Assembly (NCBI GenBank): GCA_913031405.1
Contig: CAJWCX010000061.1
Location: forward strand, 1 to 6,941
Reading direction: 5' to 3'
DNA: 6,941 nucleotides
Origin: an uncultured Flavobacteriales bacterium
Lineage (GTDB): Bacteria > Bacteroidota > Bacteroidia > Flavobacteriales_D > Crocinitomicaceae
Shown piece after piece: positions 1 through 5,520 of this stretch (the stretch's first letter is position 1; each line of letters starts with the position of its first letter). Under the pieces are notes generated by a model that searched no databases, had not been told where the DNA came from, and saw only the letters and a list, made by a program, of their open reading frames with translations. Position numbers and translations under genes: made by a program.

Positions 1-1
1 A

Positions 2-709
2 GAGCTTCTTGAGGAAGTTTATAACGTAAATCCCAATATAGTATTGGTTTTAATGAATGGACGTCCTTTGGTATTATCATGGGCCGAAGAACATATACCT
101 GCTATATTAGAGACCTGGCATTTGGGTTCCCAAAGTGGAAATGCTATTGCGCAGGTAATTTATGGTGATTATAATCCAAGCGGAAAATTACCCATGAGTT
201 TTCCTCGAAGTGTGGGGCAATGCCCAATCTACTACAACCATAAAAATACGGGTAGGCCTGGTGCTGATGGAAAAGATACTGGTAGTGTTTTTTGGTCACA
301 TTATGGGGATGAGAAGAATACAGCTTTATACCCTTTTGGGTATGGTTTAAGTTATACCGATTTCGAATATTCTGCCATTAAGTTGAGCTCAAATGCGTTT
401 TCTGCAGGTGGTTATATTGAAGCCTCGGTTAACGTTAAAAATACAGGAAAATATAAGGGAAAAGAAGTCGTTCAGATGTATATTCATGATCATTATGCAA
501 GTTTAACACGACCTGTTAAAGAGTTAAAAGGTTTTGAGTTAATAGAACTCCAGCCAGGAGAGTCAAGAAAAGTAAAGTTTCTTATAACTGAAGATACGTT
601 GAAGTTTTTCAGTGCTCAAAACAAATGGGAAGCGGAATCTGGTGATTTTACTGTCTACATCGGCACAAACTCTGATACGAAGCGAAAATCTATTTTCCAT
701 CTGAATTGA
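2..709 (+). CDS. Glycoside hydrolase family 3 beta-glucosidase (BglX-type), C-terminal part only
   Basis: This is the C-terminal 235 residues of a GH3 enzyme, which would hydrolyse terminal beta-glycosidic bonds in oligosaccharides, typically in the periplasm. The reading frame is open to the left edge, so the gene begins outside the window; the TTG at 44 is internal. Visible family signatures, numbered in this fragment, are VLMNGRPL (about 16-23), the GDYNPSGKLPMSFPRSVGQ stretch of the second alpha/beta sandwich domain (about 55-73), PIYYNHKNTGRP, and YPFGYGLSYT (about 110-119). A fibronectin type III-like domain follows (about 134-225; motifs VVQMYI, RPVKELKGF and a final GDFTVYIG). E. coli BglX has 765 residues, so roughly a third is present. 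The catalytic aspartate nucleophile lies in the missing N-terminal barrel. The family is secure; substrate specificity cannot be read from this part. GH3 genes in Bacteroidota often sit in polysaccharide utilisation loci, but no SusC/SusD gene is visible here. Confidence 0.95.
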   Translation, partial: ELLEEVYNVNPNIVLVLMNGRPLVLSWAEEHIPAILETWHLGSQSGNAIAQVIYGDYNPSGKLPMSFPRSVGQCPIYYNHKNTGRPGADGKDTGSVFWSHYGDEKNTALYPFGYGLSYTDFEYSAIKLSSNAFSAGGYIEASVNVKNTGKYKGKEVVQMYIHDHYASLTRPVKELKGFELIELQPGESRKVKFLITEDTLKFFSAQNKWEAESGDFTVYIGTNSDTKRKSIFHLN

Positions 710-738
710 ATTTAAAGGTCTTTTTATGTTTTAAGGAT

Positions 739-746
739 TAAATTTG
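739..746 (+). promoter_or_regulatory. Possible Bacteroidota -7 box (TAAATTTG) before the small conserved gene
   Basis: TAAATTTG matches the Bacteroidota -7 consensus TAnnTTTG and lies in the 43-base gap between the GH3 stop and the ATG at 753. I see no -33 TTG at the usual 19-23 base spacing. If used, transcription would begin almost at the ATG, giving a nearly leaderless mRNA. In AT-rich DNA the match may be chance, and read-through from the GH3 gene is an alternative. Confidence 0.25.
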
Positions 747-752
747 TTCGCT

Positions 753-1097
753 ATGGACCACGATATTGAGTTACGATTTCAAAACTTAAAGTCTCATTTG
801 GAGCAATCTTTCGGAGAAGATCTAGACATACATGGAGTACTTTTTCTAATTGGTGTCAATGAGCTTGGTCACGGTCACAAAAAATATTCAAAACAAGAGA
901 AAACGGATTTAATCCATATAGCGATATGTACGCTACTGGTTCCCTATGGATATTACGAATATAAGGGTAGAGATGAAGAGGGTTGGCCTCATTTTGAATT
1001 GATTCACAATTTACCCGCTATAAGCAGTACACAACAGCAGCATTTAATAAAAGAAGGGGTTTTAGATTATTTTAAGACTCATGATTATCACAAATGA
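753..1097 (+). CDS. Conserved protein of unknown function, 114 residues
   Basis: A small soluble protein with no signal peptide or membrane segment. Its sequence is not low complexity. It has an acidic helical N-terminus, then a core with GVLFLIGVNELGHGHKKYSK (about 29-48), a helix containing DLIHIAICTLL, and PYGYYEYKGRDEEGWPHFE. From memory this resembles a short family common in Bacteroidota and annotated only as hypothetical; I know of no assigned function. Histidines in HGHKK, LIHIA and WPHFE could bind metal or be catalytic, but that is speculation. The frame is open back to a TTG at 744, which has an AAGGA-like sequence (733-737) 6 bases upstream, so a start with three extra residues is possible; I chose the ATG because Bacteroidota rarely rely on Shine-Dalgarno pairing. 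It lies 43 bases after the GH3 gene and converges with porZ, with 9 bases between stop codons. Confidence 0.85.
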   Translation: MDHDIELRFQNLKSHLEQSFGEDLDIHGVLFLIGVNELGHGHKKYSKQEKTDLIHIAICTLLVPYGYYEYKGRDEEGWPHFELIHNLPAISSTQQQHLIKEGVLDYFKTHDYHK

Positions 1098-1108
1098 AAA
1101 CGTCATTT
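1092..1108. terminator. Weak inverted repeat across the convergent stop codons
   Basis: AAATGA (1092-1097) and TCATTT (1103-1108) are a perfect 6-base inverted repeat with loop AAACG. It covers the TGA of the small conserved gene and most of the TAA of porZ. The stem has only one G-C pair and the flanks hold only a short T-rich run (ATTTTAC), so as a two-way terminator it would be weak. It is offered only because nothing better exists between these convergent genes. Confidence 0.2.
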
Positions 1109-3440
1109 ATTTTACTATCAGAACTTTACCCACCTTTTTATTTTTTCCTGCGTTTGTTGCGGTCCAAATAAAATAAACACCCGTAGCCACTGGCTGCCCA
1201 TTAATAGATCTACAATCCCAAGTTGCTGTTCCTCCATTTGATGTCGTGGCATACACCAAATTACCCGCCGCGTCTGTTATTTTAACATCTGAGTTGTAAC
1301 GGATTCCCTGTATGGTTACTGGACCCGCATACCCTGGTCTAACAGGATTGGGAAAGACAACACAGCTTTCATAAGAAGGATCTTCATAGCTAGCACTTGT
1401 TCTATAAGAAACCAGTCCTTGATCGGTTATAATGTATAACTCGCCATTTGTTTGATCAAGTTTAAGGTCAAAAATATTGTTTGAAATCAAGGGAGAGTTT
1501 TCACTTGTGTGCTGCTCTATGATTTCTGATCCATCTGGACTCAGCAATAAAATTCCTGCATTGGCAGTAGCAATCCATTTTCGGTTACCTCCGTCTACTT
1601 CTATGTCGGTGATATGTGTATTGCCCAAGACGTATTCAATATTTCCTTCAAAGGACACTTTTATTCGTTGAGCGTCATATTCTCCGGGACTTGAAGAAAA
1701 GGCATTAGCGGCATTGTACAATATGGCAAAGCCTGCGTCTGTTCCAATCCAAATTTCTCCATCAAAATCAGCAGCAATTGCAGTTACGTTTTTAGAAGGA
1801 AGGTTCCCTGAATTAATGCCGGTGCTCAATTGAATATATGAATCATCATCCGGATTGCTTAAGGTCTCGTTGTAATTGTAACCAAAAAGACCTTCGTTTT
1901 CAGAGGCAAACCATAAATGGTCATTGAAATCGACAATCAGTTTAGTCGTATAAATATTTCTGGCGTTTACTCCACAATCAAAATTCATCCATACGCCATC
2001 AGAATCCATAACATTCAAAGGATTTTCAGTATATCCGTTTAGAACCCAAAGGTTCCCATTTGGGTCGTATGTTACACTTGAGGCCAATGCCCATCCATTT
2101 CCGATTTCGGTGAAGTTTAAAGTTGAGTTTGTATTGTTAAAAAGTGTGACAGAATCATTATTGAAAATACTTAAAGGTTCTTCAGAATAGGTTGCAACAG
2201 CAACTTGATTTGTATTTATTGGGTTTACAGCAATATCAATGAAATCCCAGATATTTACATTCTGCCATGGTTCCACATCGATTTTATTACGGAATGTCCA
2301 TCCTTCATTCTCAAACAGATGAATACCATTAGTACTAAAGGAAGGAAGTTTTCCGGATAATCTTCCACTGGCTATTGCCAGCTTGTCGCTTTGCCAATCC
2401 ATCGAATAAAAATCATTATTGTAAGGACCAGTAATGGAGTATCTTCGATATGAAATTGCTGAAGGGAATAAGAACAAACCTTTTGTTCGATCTGCAGACC
2501 ATATTCCCCTTTCGTTTCTCACTGTTCGTAAGGGTGAAATCCATATAAACATGTTACCCGAAGTATAGGACTGAGGACTTTCAAGTGATGACTCATAAAT
2601 ATAAATAGACCCATCCATATTAACCGCAAAAGAAGAATCAGTAAGCACATTAATGGAGTTGATTTCTAAGGAGTATGGAGTGTCAGTCAATAAACCCAGA
2701 CCGCCCCCTTTAAGAAAATAGACACTGTCTTTTCCATACTGGTCTTGTTTAAAAAGAATAAATTGCTTTTCTTGAAAACGTTCTATTTCTGAATAACTAT
2801 CTTGGCTTAAGATGGGCAATCTTGGGTCAACTTCCCATTGACTCACGTCAGGTAATGCTGGATTTGATAAAAGACCTAGTTTGAGTCTACTAGGAGTTAG
2901 TGCAAAAATAGTATCATGTGAAAAACTGAGGTCTAGAAGGGCCTCGTTACCACCCGTTGGATAAAAGGTGTCTTTGATTTCATTTTTACTTAAGTCAAGT
3001 TTGACAATACAGAAATCGGTAGCTATATAAACGAAATCACCAGAACGTTCAAACCGATTAATTCTTTTAGAACTGGGGACTTCTGCTAGCTTTATTGCTG
3101 GAATATTATAAATGTTATCGTTGGTGATTTTATCAATGTTTCCATTCTCATATCCAACAAGCACAGCATCAGAAACGGAATCATAATAGATACAAGAAAT
3201 ATTAATGTCTGATAGGCCATTGATGTCTGTGAGTAATTCTTCTTCTTCTGTTTCATAATTATATACATGGATACCATTTTCAAATGCTGTAAAAACACTA
3301 CTATTCACAACAGCAAGATCTAACGCTTTACCTGAAGCAACGTGCAGTCGCCACTGACCCATTCCAATCTGAGCACAAAAATAATTACCCATGACAAGGG
3401 TACTGATTAATACAAAAACTTTCACTTTTGAATAACGCAT
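1107..3440 (-). CDS. porZ: PorZ, beta-propeller component of the type IX secretion attachment complex
   Basis: PorZ is a surface protein of the type IX secretion system (T9SS). In Porphyromonas gingivalis it works with PorU, PorV and PorQ in the attachment complex, which removes the sorting domain of cargo and joins cargo to A-type lipopolysaccharide. This protein has 777 residues; the P. gingivalis protein has about 776. Residues 1-23 form a signal peptide (basic MRYSKVK, hydrophobic core, likely cut after the FCA ending at A23, before Q24). The mature N-terminus (GQWRLHVASGKALDLAVVNSSV) is typical of PorZ. Residues about 30-690 are repeating beta-propeller blades, with two-component-regulator-propeller-like repeats such as NLWVLNG, HLWFASENEGLFGY, EIWIGTDAGFAIL and KWIATANAGILLL. 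Residues about 694-777 are a T9SS C-terminal sorting domain (FPNPVRPG, VKITDAAGNLVY, GVYFIW, final KVLIVK). It stands alone on its strand, transcribed away from the RidA gene. Two ordered propellers are expected from the family; I did not delimit the blades. Confidence 0.93.
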   Translation of the reverse strand: MRYSKVKVFVLISTLVMGNYFCAQIGMGQWRLHVASGKALDLAVVNSSVFTAFENGIHVYNYETEEEELLTDINGLSDINISCIYYDSVSDAVLVGYENGNIDKITNDNIYNIPAIKLAEVPSSKRINRFERSGDFVYIATDFCIVKLDLSKNEIKDTFYPTGGNEALLDLSFSHDTIFALTPSRLKLGLLSNPALPDVSQWEVDPRLPILSQDSYSEIERFQEKQFILFKQDQYGKDSVYFLKGGGLGLLTDTPYSLEINSINVLTDSSFAVNMDGSIYIYESSLESPQSYTSGNMFIWISPLRTVRNERGIWSADRTKGLFLFPSAISYRRYSITGPYNNDFYSMDWQSDKLAIASGRLSGKLPSFSTNGIHLFENEGWTFRNKIDVEPWQNVNIWDFIDIAVNPINTNQVAVATYSEEPLSIFNNDSVTLFNNTNSTLNFTEIGNGWALASSVTYDPNGNLWVLNGYTENPLNVMDSDGVWMNFDCGVNARNIYTTKLIVDFNDHLWFASENEGLFGYNYNETLSNPDDDSYIQLSTGINSGNLPSKNVTAIAADFDGEIWIGTDAGFAILYNAANAFSSSPGEYDAQRIKVSFEGNIEYVLGNTHITDIEVDGGNRKWIATANAGILLLSPDGSEIIEQHTSENSPLISNNIFDLKLDQTNGELYIITDQGLVSYRTSASYEDPSYESCVVFPNPVRPGYAGPVTIQGIRYNSDVKITDAAGNLVYATTSNGGTATWDCRSINGQPVATGVYFIWTATNAGKNKKVGKVLIVK

Positions 3441-3460
3441 ATTGTTTTAAAATATTTAAT

Positions 3461-3489
3461 AGAAACAATAAGAATGTTGTAATGTTTCT
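3461..3489. repeat. Inverted repeat with 7-base arms upstream of porZ
   Basis: AGAAACA (3461-3467) and TGTTTCT (3483-3489) are perfect inverted repeats separated by 15 bases, 21-49 bases upstream of the porZ start codon. They could be a hairpin in the porZ leader or an operator. The interior also holds a direct repeat of AATGTT (3473-3478 and 3481-3486). No known binding-site consensus is recognised. Confidence 0.45.
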
Positions 3490-3493
3490 TCTG

Positions 3494-3525
3494 TTCTTCT
3501 TTAGTAATTTAACACTTAAGAAGAA
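3494..3525. repeat. Imperfect inverted repeat with 11-base arms in the divergent intergenic region
   Basis: TTCTTCTT (3494-3501) pairs perfectly with AAGAAGAA (3518-3525). After one mismatch (3502/3517), two further pairs follow (AG at 3503-3504 with CT at 3515-3516), giving 10 of 11 pairs around a 10-base loop. It lies 5 bases from the neighbouring inverted repeat at 3461-3489. Both lie between porZ and its candidate promoter, so they would form two consecutive stem-loops in the porZ leader. The purine/pyrimidine tract composition raises the chance of coincidence. Confidence 0.45.
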
Positions 3526-3548
3526 TTAATAGTGGTGAAGAGTAAGTT

Positions 3549-3556
3549 CAAAGTTA
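3549..3556 (-). promoter_or_regulatory. porZ: Candidate -7 box for porZ (TAACTTTG on the minus strand)
   Basis: Read on the minus strand this is TAACTTTG, a full match to TAnnTTTG. Transcription would start near 3542, giving porZ a leader of roughly 100 bases that contains both inverted repeats. No clear -33 TTG is seen at the expected distance, so confidence is modest. Confidence 0.35.
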
Positions 3557-3588
3557 GTGATAATAACCTTTTTCTTGTATGCATGTGT

Positions 3589-3596
3589 TATATTTG
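3589..3596 (+). promoter_or_regulatory. Candidate -7 box for the RidA-TPR-methyltransferase run (TATATTTG)
   Basis: TATATTTG, followed by CA, matches the Bacteroidota -7 consensus TAnnTTTG. It lies 23 bases before the ATG at 3620, predicting a short leader of roughly 15-20 bases. No good -33 TTG is seen at 19-23 bases upstream; a TTG at 3575-3577 is too close. The box lies inside a longer in-frame reading frame that starts at the GTG at 3557, which argues that the real start is the ATG at 3620. Confidence 0.45.
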
Positions 3597-3619
3597 CAGA
3601 ACAAATAGATTGTATTTCA

Positions 3620-4048
3620 ATGGAAGAACATTTTTCAACGAACAACGCTCCAAAACCTGTAGGTCTTTATCCTCATGCTCGCCGAGTAGGTTCCTTGCTC
3701 TTTTTATCTGGAGTTGGACCTCGAGTTGCGGGATCGAATCAAACAGATTCTCAAGTTCCAGGTCTAAAGTTAGATCATAATGGAAATTTCATTGAGTTTG
3801 ATTTTGAAGCTCAATGCAGAAGTGTATTTGACAATGTCAAAGTTATTCTAGAGGATTCGGGTTCAAGTTGGGGAGAACTTGTTGACGTTACAGTTTTTCT
3901 TGTAAATATGAAAAGAGACTTTCATGTTTACAACAAGGTTTATGCCGAATATTTTAAGGAAAACCAACCCTGCAGAACTACAGTCGAGATTAACTCTTTG
4001 CCGACACCTATAGCCATTGAGCTGAAGTGTGTGGCTACAATTAAATAA
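3620..4048 (+). CDS. RidA/YjgF/UK114-family deaminase, 2-aminomuconate deaminase-like
   Basis: A 142-residue trimeric-type RidA-fold protein. Family members hydrolyse reactive enamine/imine intermediates; some act as 2-aminomuconate deaminase in the kynurenine or aminophenol pathways. Its opening (APKPVGLYPHARRVG, then LLFLSGVGPR) and the segment QCRSVFDNVKVILEDSGSSWGELVDVTVFLVNM look more like that aminomuconate-type branch than canonical E. coli RidA. The conserved substrate-binding arginine is present (R119 in PCRTTVEI, aligning with R105 of E. coli RidA), as is the glutamate 15 residues later (E134 in IAIELKC, aligning with E120). The position of E. coli C107 is threonine here. I chose the ATG at 3620 because it gives the usual family length and follows a -7 box. 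The GTG at 3557 would add 21 residues resembling a signal peptide, unexpected for this cytosolic family. It is first in a run with the TPR gene 2 bases downstream. No kynurenine-pathway gene is in the window, so substrate is uncertain. Confidence 0.9.
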   Translation: MEEHFSTNNAPKPVGLYPHARRVGSLLFLSGVGPRVAGSNQTDSQVPGLKLDHNGNFIEFDFEAQCRSVFDNVKVILEDSGSSWGELVDVTVFLVNMKRDFHVYNKVYAEYFKENQPCRTTVEINSLPTPIAIELKCVATIK

Positions 4049-4050
4049 AT

Positions 4051-4632
4051 ATGATTGGATTTATTATTAGATGTTTGGTGGCTACAGCAACTTTGGGTTT
4101 TAATACCTACCTTTTTTATACAGGTTACTGGGGCTGGGGTATTTTTATGATATTCATTTCGTTCCTTGTTGTTTTTTCTTTTTTTAGAAACGAAAACATG
4201 ATTCTTGCTGTGGTTCAGATGCAACGTGGAAATACTGAAAAAGCATTAAAGTACATTAATCGAATTCGTTACCCTCAATTTCTTCCAAGAAAACAACATG
4301 CCTATGTTTTATTTTTGCAAGCTATTATGGGTGCCCAACAAGTTGGGTTGACTCAAAGCGAACAAAAATTGAGAAAGGCCATAAACCTTGGTTTAAGAAA
4401 GTCTGAAGACAACGCAATGGCCAGGATGCATTTGGCTGGAATATGTGCTCAAACTGGAAGAAAAAAAGAATCACTTTCCTTGCTATCTGAAGCCAAAAAG
4501 CTAGATAAATCTGGGATGATGAAGGATCAAATCAGAACCATGCAACAGCAGTTACAGATGGCTCCCTCAAAAAACCAAATGAGAATGGCTCAAATGATGG
4601 GAGGTAGAAAGAAGTCTCCTAAAATGAGATAG
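4051..4632 (+). CDS. Membrane-anchored TPR-like protein, 193 residues
   Basis: Function unknown. Residues about 3-46 are strongly hydrophobic and split by YTGYWGWG into two probable transmembrane helices (about 4-23 and 27-46), a hairpin that anchors the protein in the inner membrane. The remainder is soluble and helical, with tetratricopeptide-like pairs: ILAVVQMQRGNTEKALKYIN (about 51-70), then a pair around HAYVLFLQAIMGAQQVG with EQKLRKAINLGL, then NAMARMHLAGICAQTGRKKE with LSLLSEAKKLDK (about 120-152). TPRs usually bind proteins. The last 30 residues are rich in Met, Gln, Lys and Arg and are probably disordered and basic. The ATG follows the RidA stop by 2 bases, and its stop precedes the methyltransferase ATG by 1 base, so co-transcription, perhaps with translational coupling, is very likely. 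No Shine-Dalgarno is visible, as is usual for this phylum. Confidence 0.85.
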   Translation: MIGFIIRCLVATATLGFNTYLFYTGYWGWGIFMIFISFLVVFSFFRNENMILAVVQMQRGNTEKALKYINRIRYPQFLPRKQHAYVLFLQAIMGAQQVGLTQSEQKLRKAINLGLRKSEDNAMARMHLAGICAQTGRKKESLSLLSEAKKLDKSGMMKDQIRTMQQQLQMAPSKNQMRMAQMMGGRKKSPKMR

Positions 4633-4633
4633 C

Positions 4634-5509
4634 ATGTCAATTTCAAACTTGTACACTGAGCACTGGGCCGATTATGAGCTCATTGATGCAGGAGGAGGGA
4701 GAAAGCTTGAGCGCTGGGGTGATATGATTACCATAAGACCAGAGTTTCAAGCCTATTTTCATAGCGGGTTGCCTTTTTCTGAATGGATGAAAATGGCACA
4801 TTGGGAATTTATTGAAAAGAAAGGAAAAAAAGGTGTTTGGAAAGAACTTAGAAATGGAGCTCCACCTTCTTCTACGGTTCATTATGAAAGAGTGCAATTT
4901 CACATTGAATTGACCAAGTTCAAACACCTTGGTCTGTTTCCAGAACAAAGAATCAATTGGGATTATATTAACGAAAAGGTTTCTTCAGAAGATCGATTTT
5001 TAAATTTATTCGCCTATACGGGAGCGGCTTCATGTATGGCCAGAAATAAGGGTGCTGAGACCTTTCATGTAGACTCTGTAAAACCAATGATTTCATGGGC
5101 AAAAAAAAACATGGAAAAGAGCCGTTTAATGAACATAAGGTGGGTGCATGAGGACGCCTTGAAGTTTGTAGTCAGGGAGGAGAGAAGAGGAAACAAATAT
5201 GATGCTATCATCATGGATCCGCCAGCCTGGGGACTTGGTGCCAAAGGAGAACAATGGAAGCTTGAAGATCAAATTGATTCACTTTTATCAACGGCATCGG
5301 GCGTGCTTTCAGAACGCGGCTTTTTAATATTAAACACTTATTCTCCAACTATTGAGGGTGAGACCCTTCAAGAACTGGTTTCAATGTATTTCCCAAAAAG
5401 AGAAGCTCAAGTCTTTCATTTAAACATGAACACAAAGACCTCTAAAAAACTATATTATGGTGAGCTTGTAAGGATAGACAAGCCACATGAAATCATCACC
5501 GCCGCTTAA
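4634..5509 (+). CDS. Class I SAM-dependent methyltransferase, rRNA-methyltransferase (COG1092-like) type
   Basis: A 291-residue Rossmann-fold methyltransferase, probably acting on RNA. The SAM-binding motif I is FLNLFAYTGAAS (122-133), with the following acidic residue D147 in HVDSVKP expected to bind the SAM ribose. Motif IV is IIMDPPAWGLG (192-202), the DPP form seen in many RNA methyltransferases and in the RlmI/RlmK-like family. The segment from about 75 to 100 (STVHYERVQFHIELTKFKHLGLFPEQ) leads into the catalytic domain. E. coli RlmI has a PUA RNA-binding domain at its N-terminus; here the first 110 residues are a shorter beta-rich region (WADYELIDAGGGRKLERWG and following) that I do not recognise as PUA, so the target base cannot be inferred. 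It is last in the RidA-TPR-methyltransferase run and converges on phoH, with 9 bases between the stop codons. Confidence 0.88.
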   Translation: MSISNLYTEHWADYELIDAGGGRKLERWGDMITIRPEFQAYFHSGLPFSEWMKMAHWEFIEKKGKKGVWKELRNGAPPSSTVHYERVQFHIELTKFKHLGLFPEQRINWDYINEKVSSEDRFLNLFAYTGAASCMARNKGAETFHVDSVKPMISWAKKNMEKSRLMNIRWVHEDALKFVVREERRGNKYDAIIMDPPAWGLGAKGEQWKLEDQIDSLLSTASGVLSERGFLILNTYSPTIEGETLQELVSMYFPKREAQVFHLNMNTKTSKKLYYGELVRIDKPHEIITAA

Positions 5510-5520
5510 AAAATATTTTT
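5509..5520. terminator. A/T palindrome between convergent stop codons
   Basis: AAAAATATTTTT (5509-5520) is a perfect 12-base palindrome that fills the 9-base gap between the methyltransferase and phoH stops and overlaps both stop codons. Each transcript would end in a U-run, but there is no G-C stem, so it is not a classical intrinsic terminator. It may still help end transcription from both sides. Confidence 0.25.

Noticed and set aside
1477..1671. 64-residue reading frame on the plus strand inside porZ
   Set aside because: It lies wholly opposite well-supported porZ coding sequence, has no recognisable domain and no promoter-like context.
3092..3298. 68-residue reading frame on the minus strand overlapping porZ in another frame
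   Set aside because: The composition (runs of Lys, Met and Ile) is typical of a frame-shifted shadow; porZ is intact here and needs no frameshift explanation.
1107..3440. Two-component hybrid sensor reading of the propeller protein
   Set aside because: Propeller repeats of this type also occur in SusC/D-linked sensors, but there is no transmembrane helix, Y_Y_Y domain or kinase domain; instead there is a terminal T9SS sorting domain and a PorZ-type N-terminus.
3532..3780. 82-residue plus-strand frame overlapping the start of the RidA gene
   Set aside because: The Ser/Arg-rich product is a shadow of the RidA frame, which carries the family motifs.
3940..4224. 94-residue minus-strand frame opposite the RidA/TPR junction
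   Set aside because: No domain or coherent composition; it lies antisense to two supported genes.
4643..4948. 101-residue minus-strand frame opposite the methyltransferase N-terminus
   Set aside because: Antisense shadow of a gene with clear motifs; the product is unlike any family I recognise.
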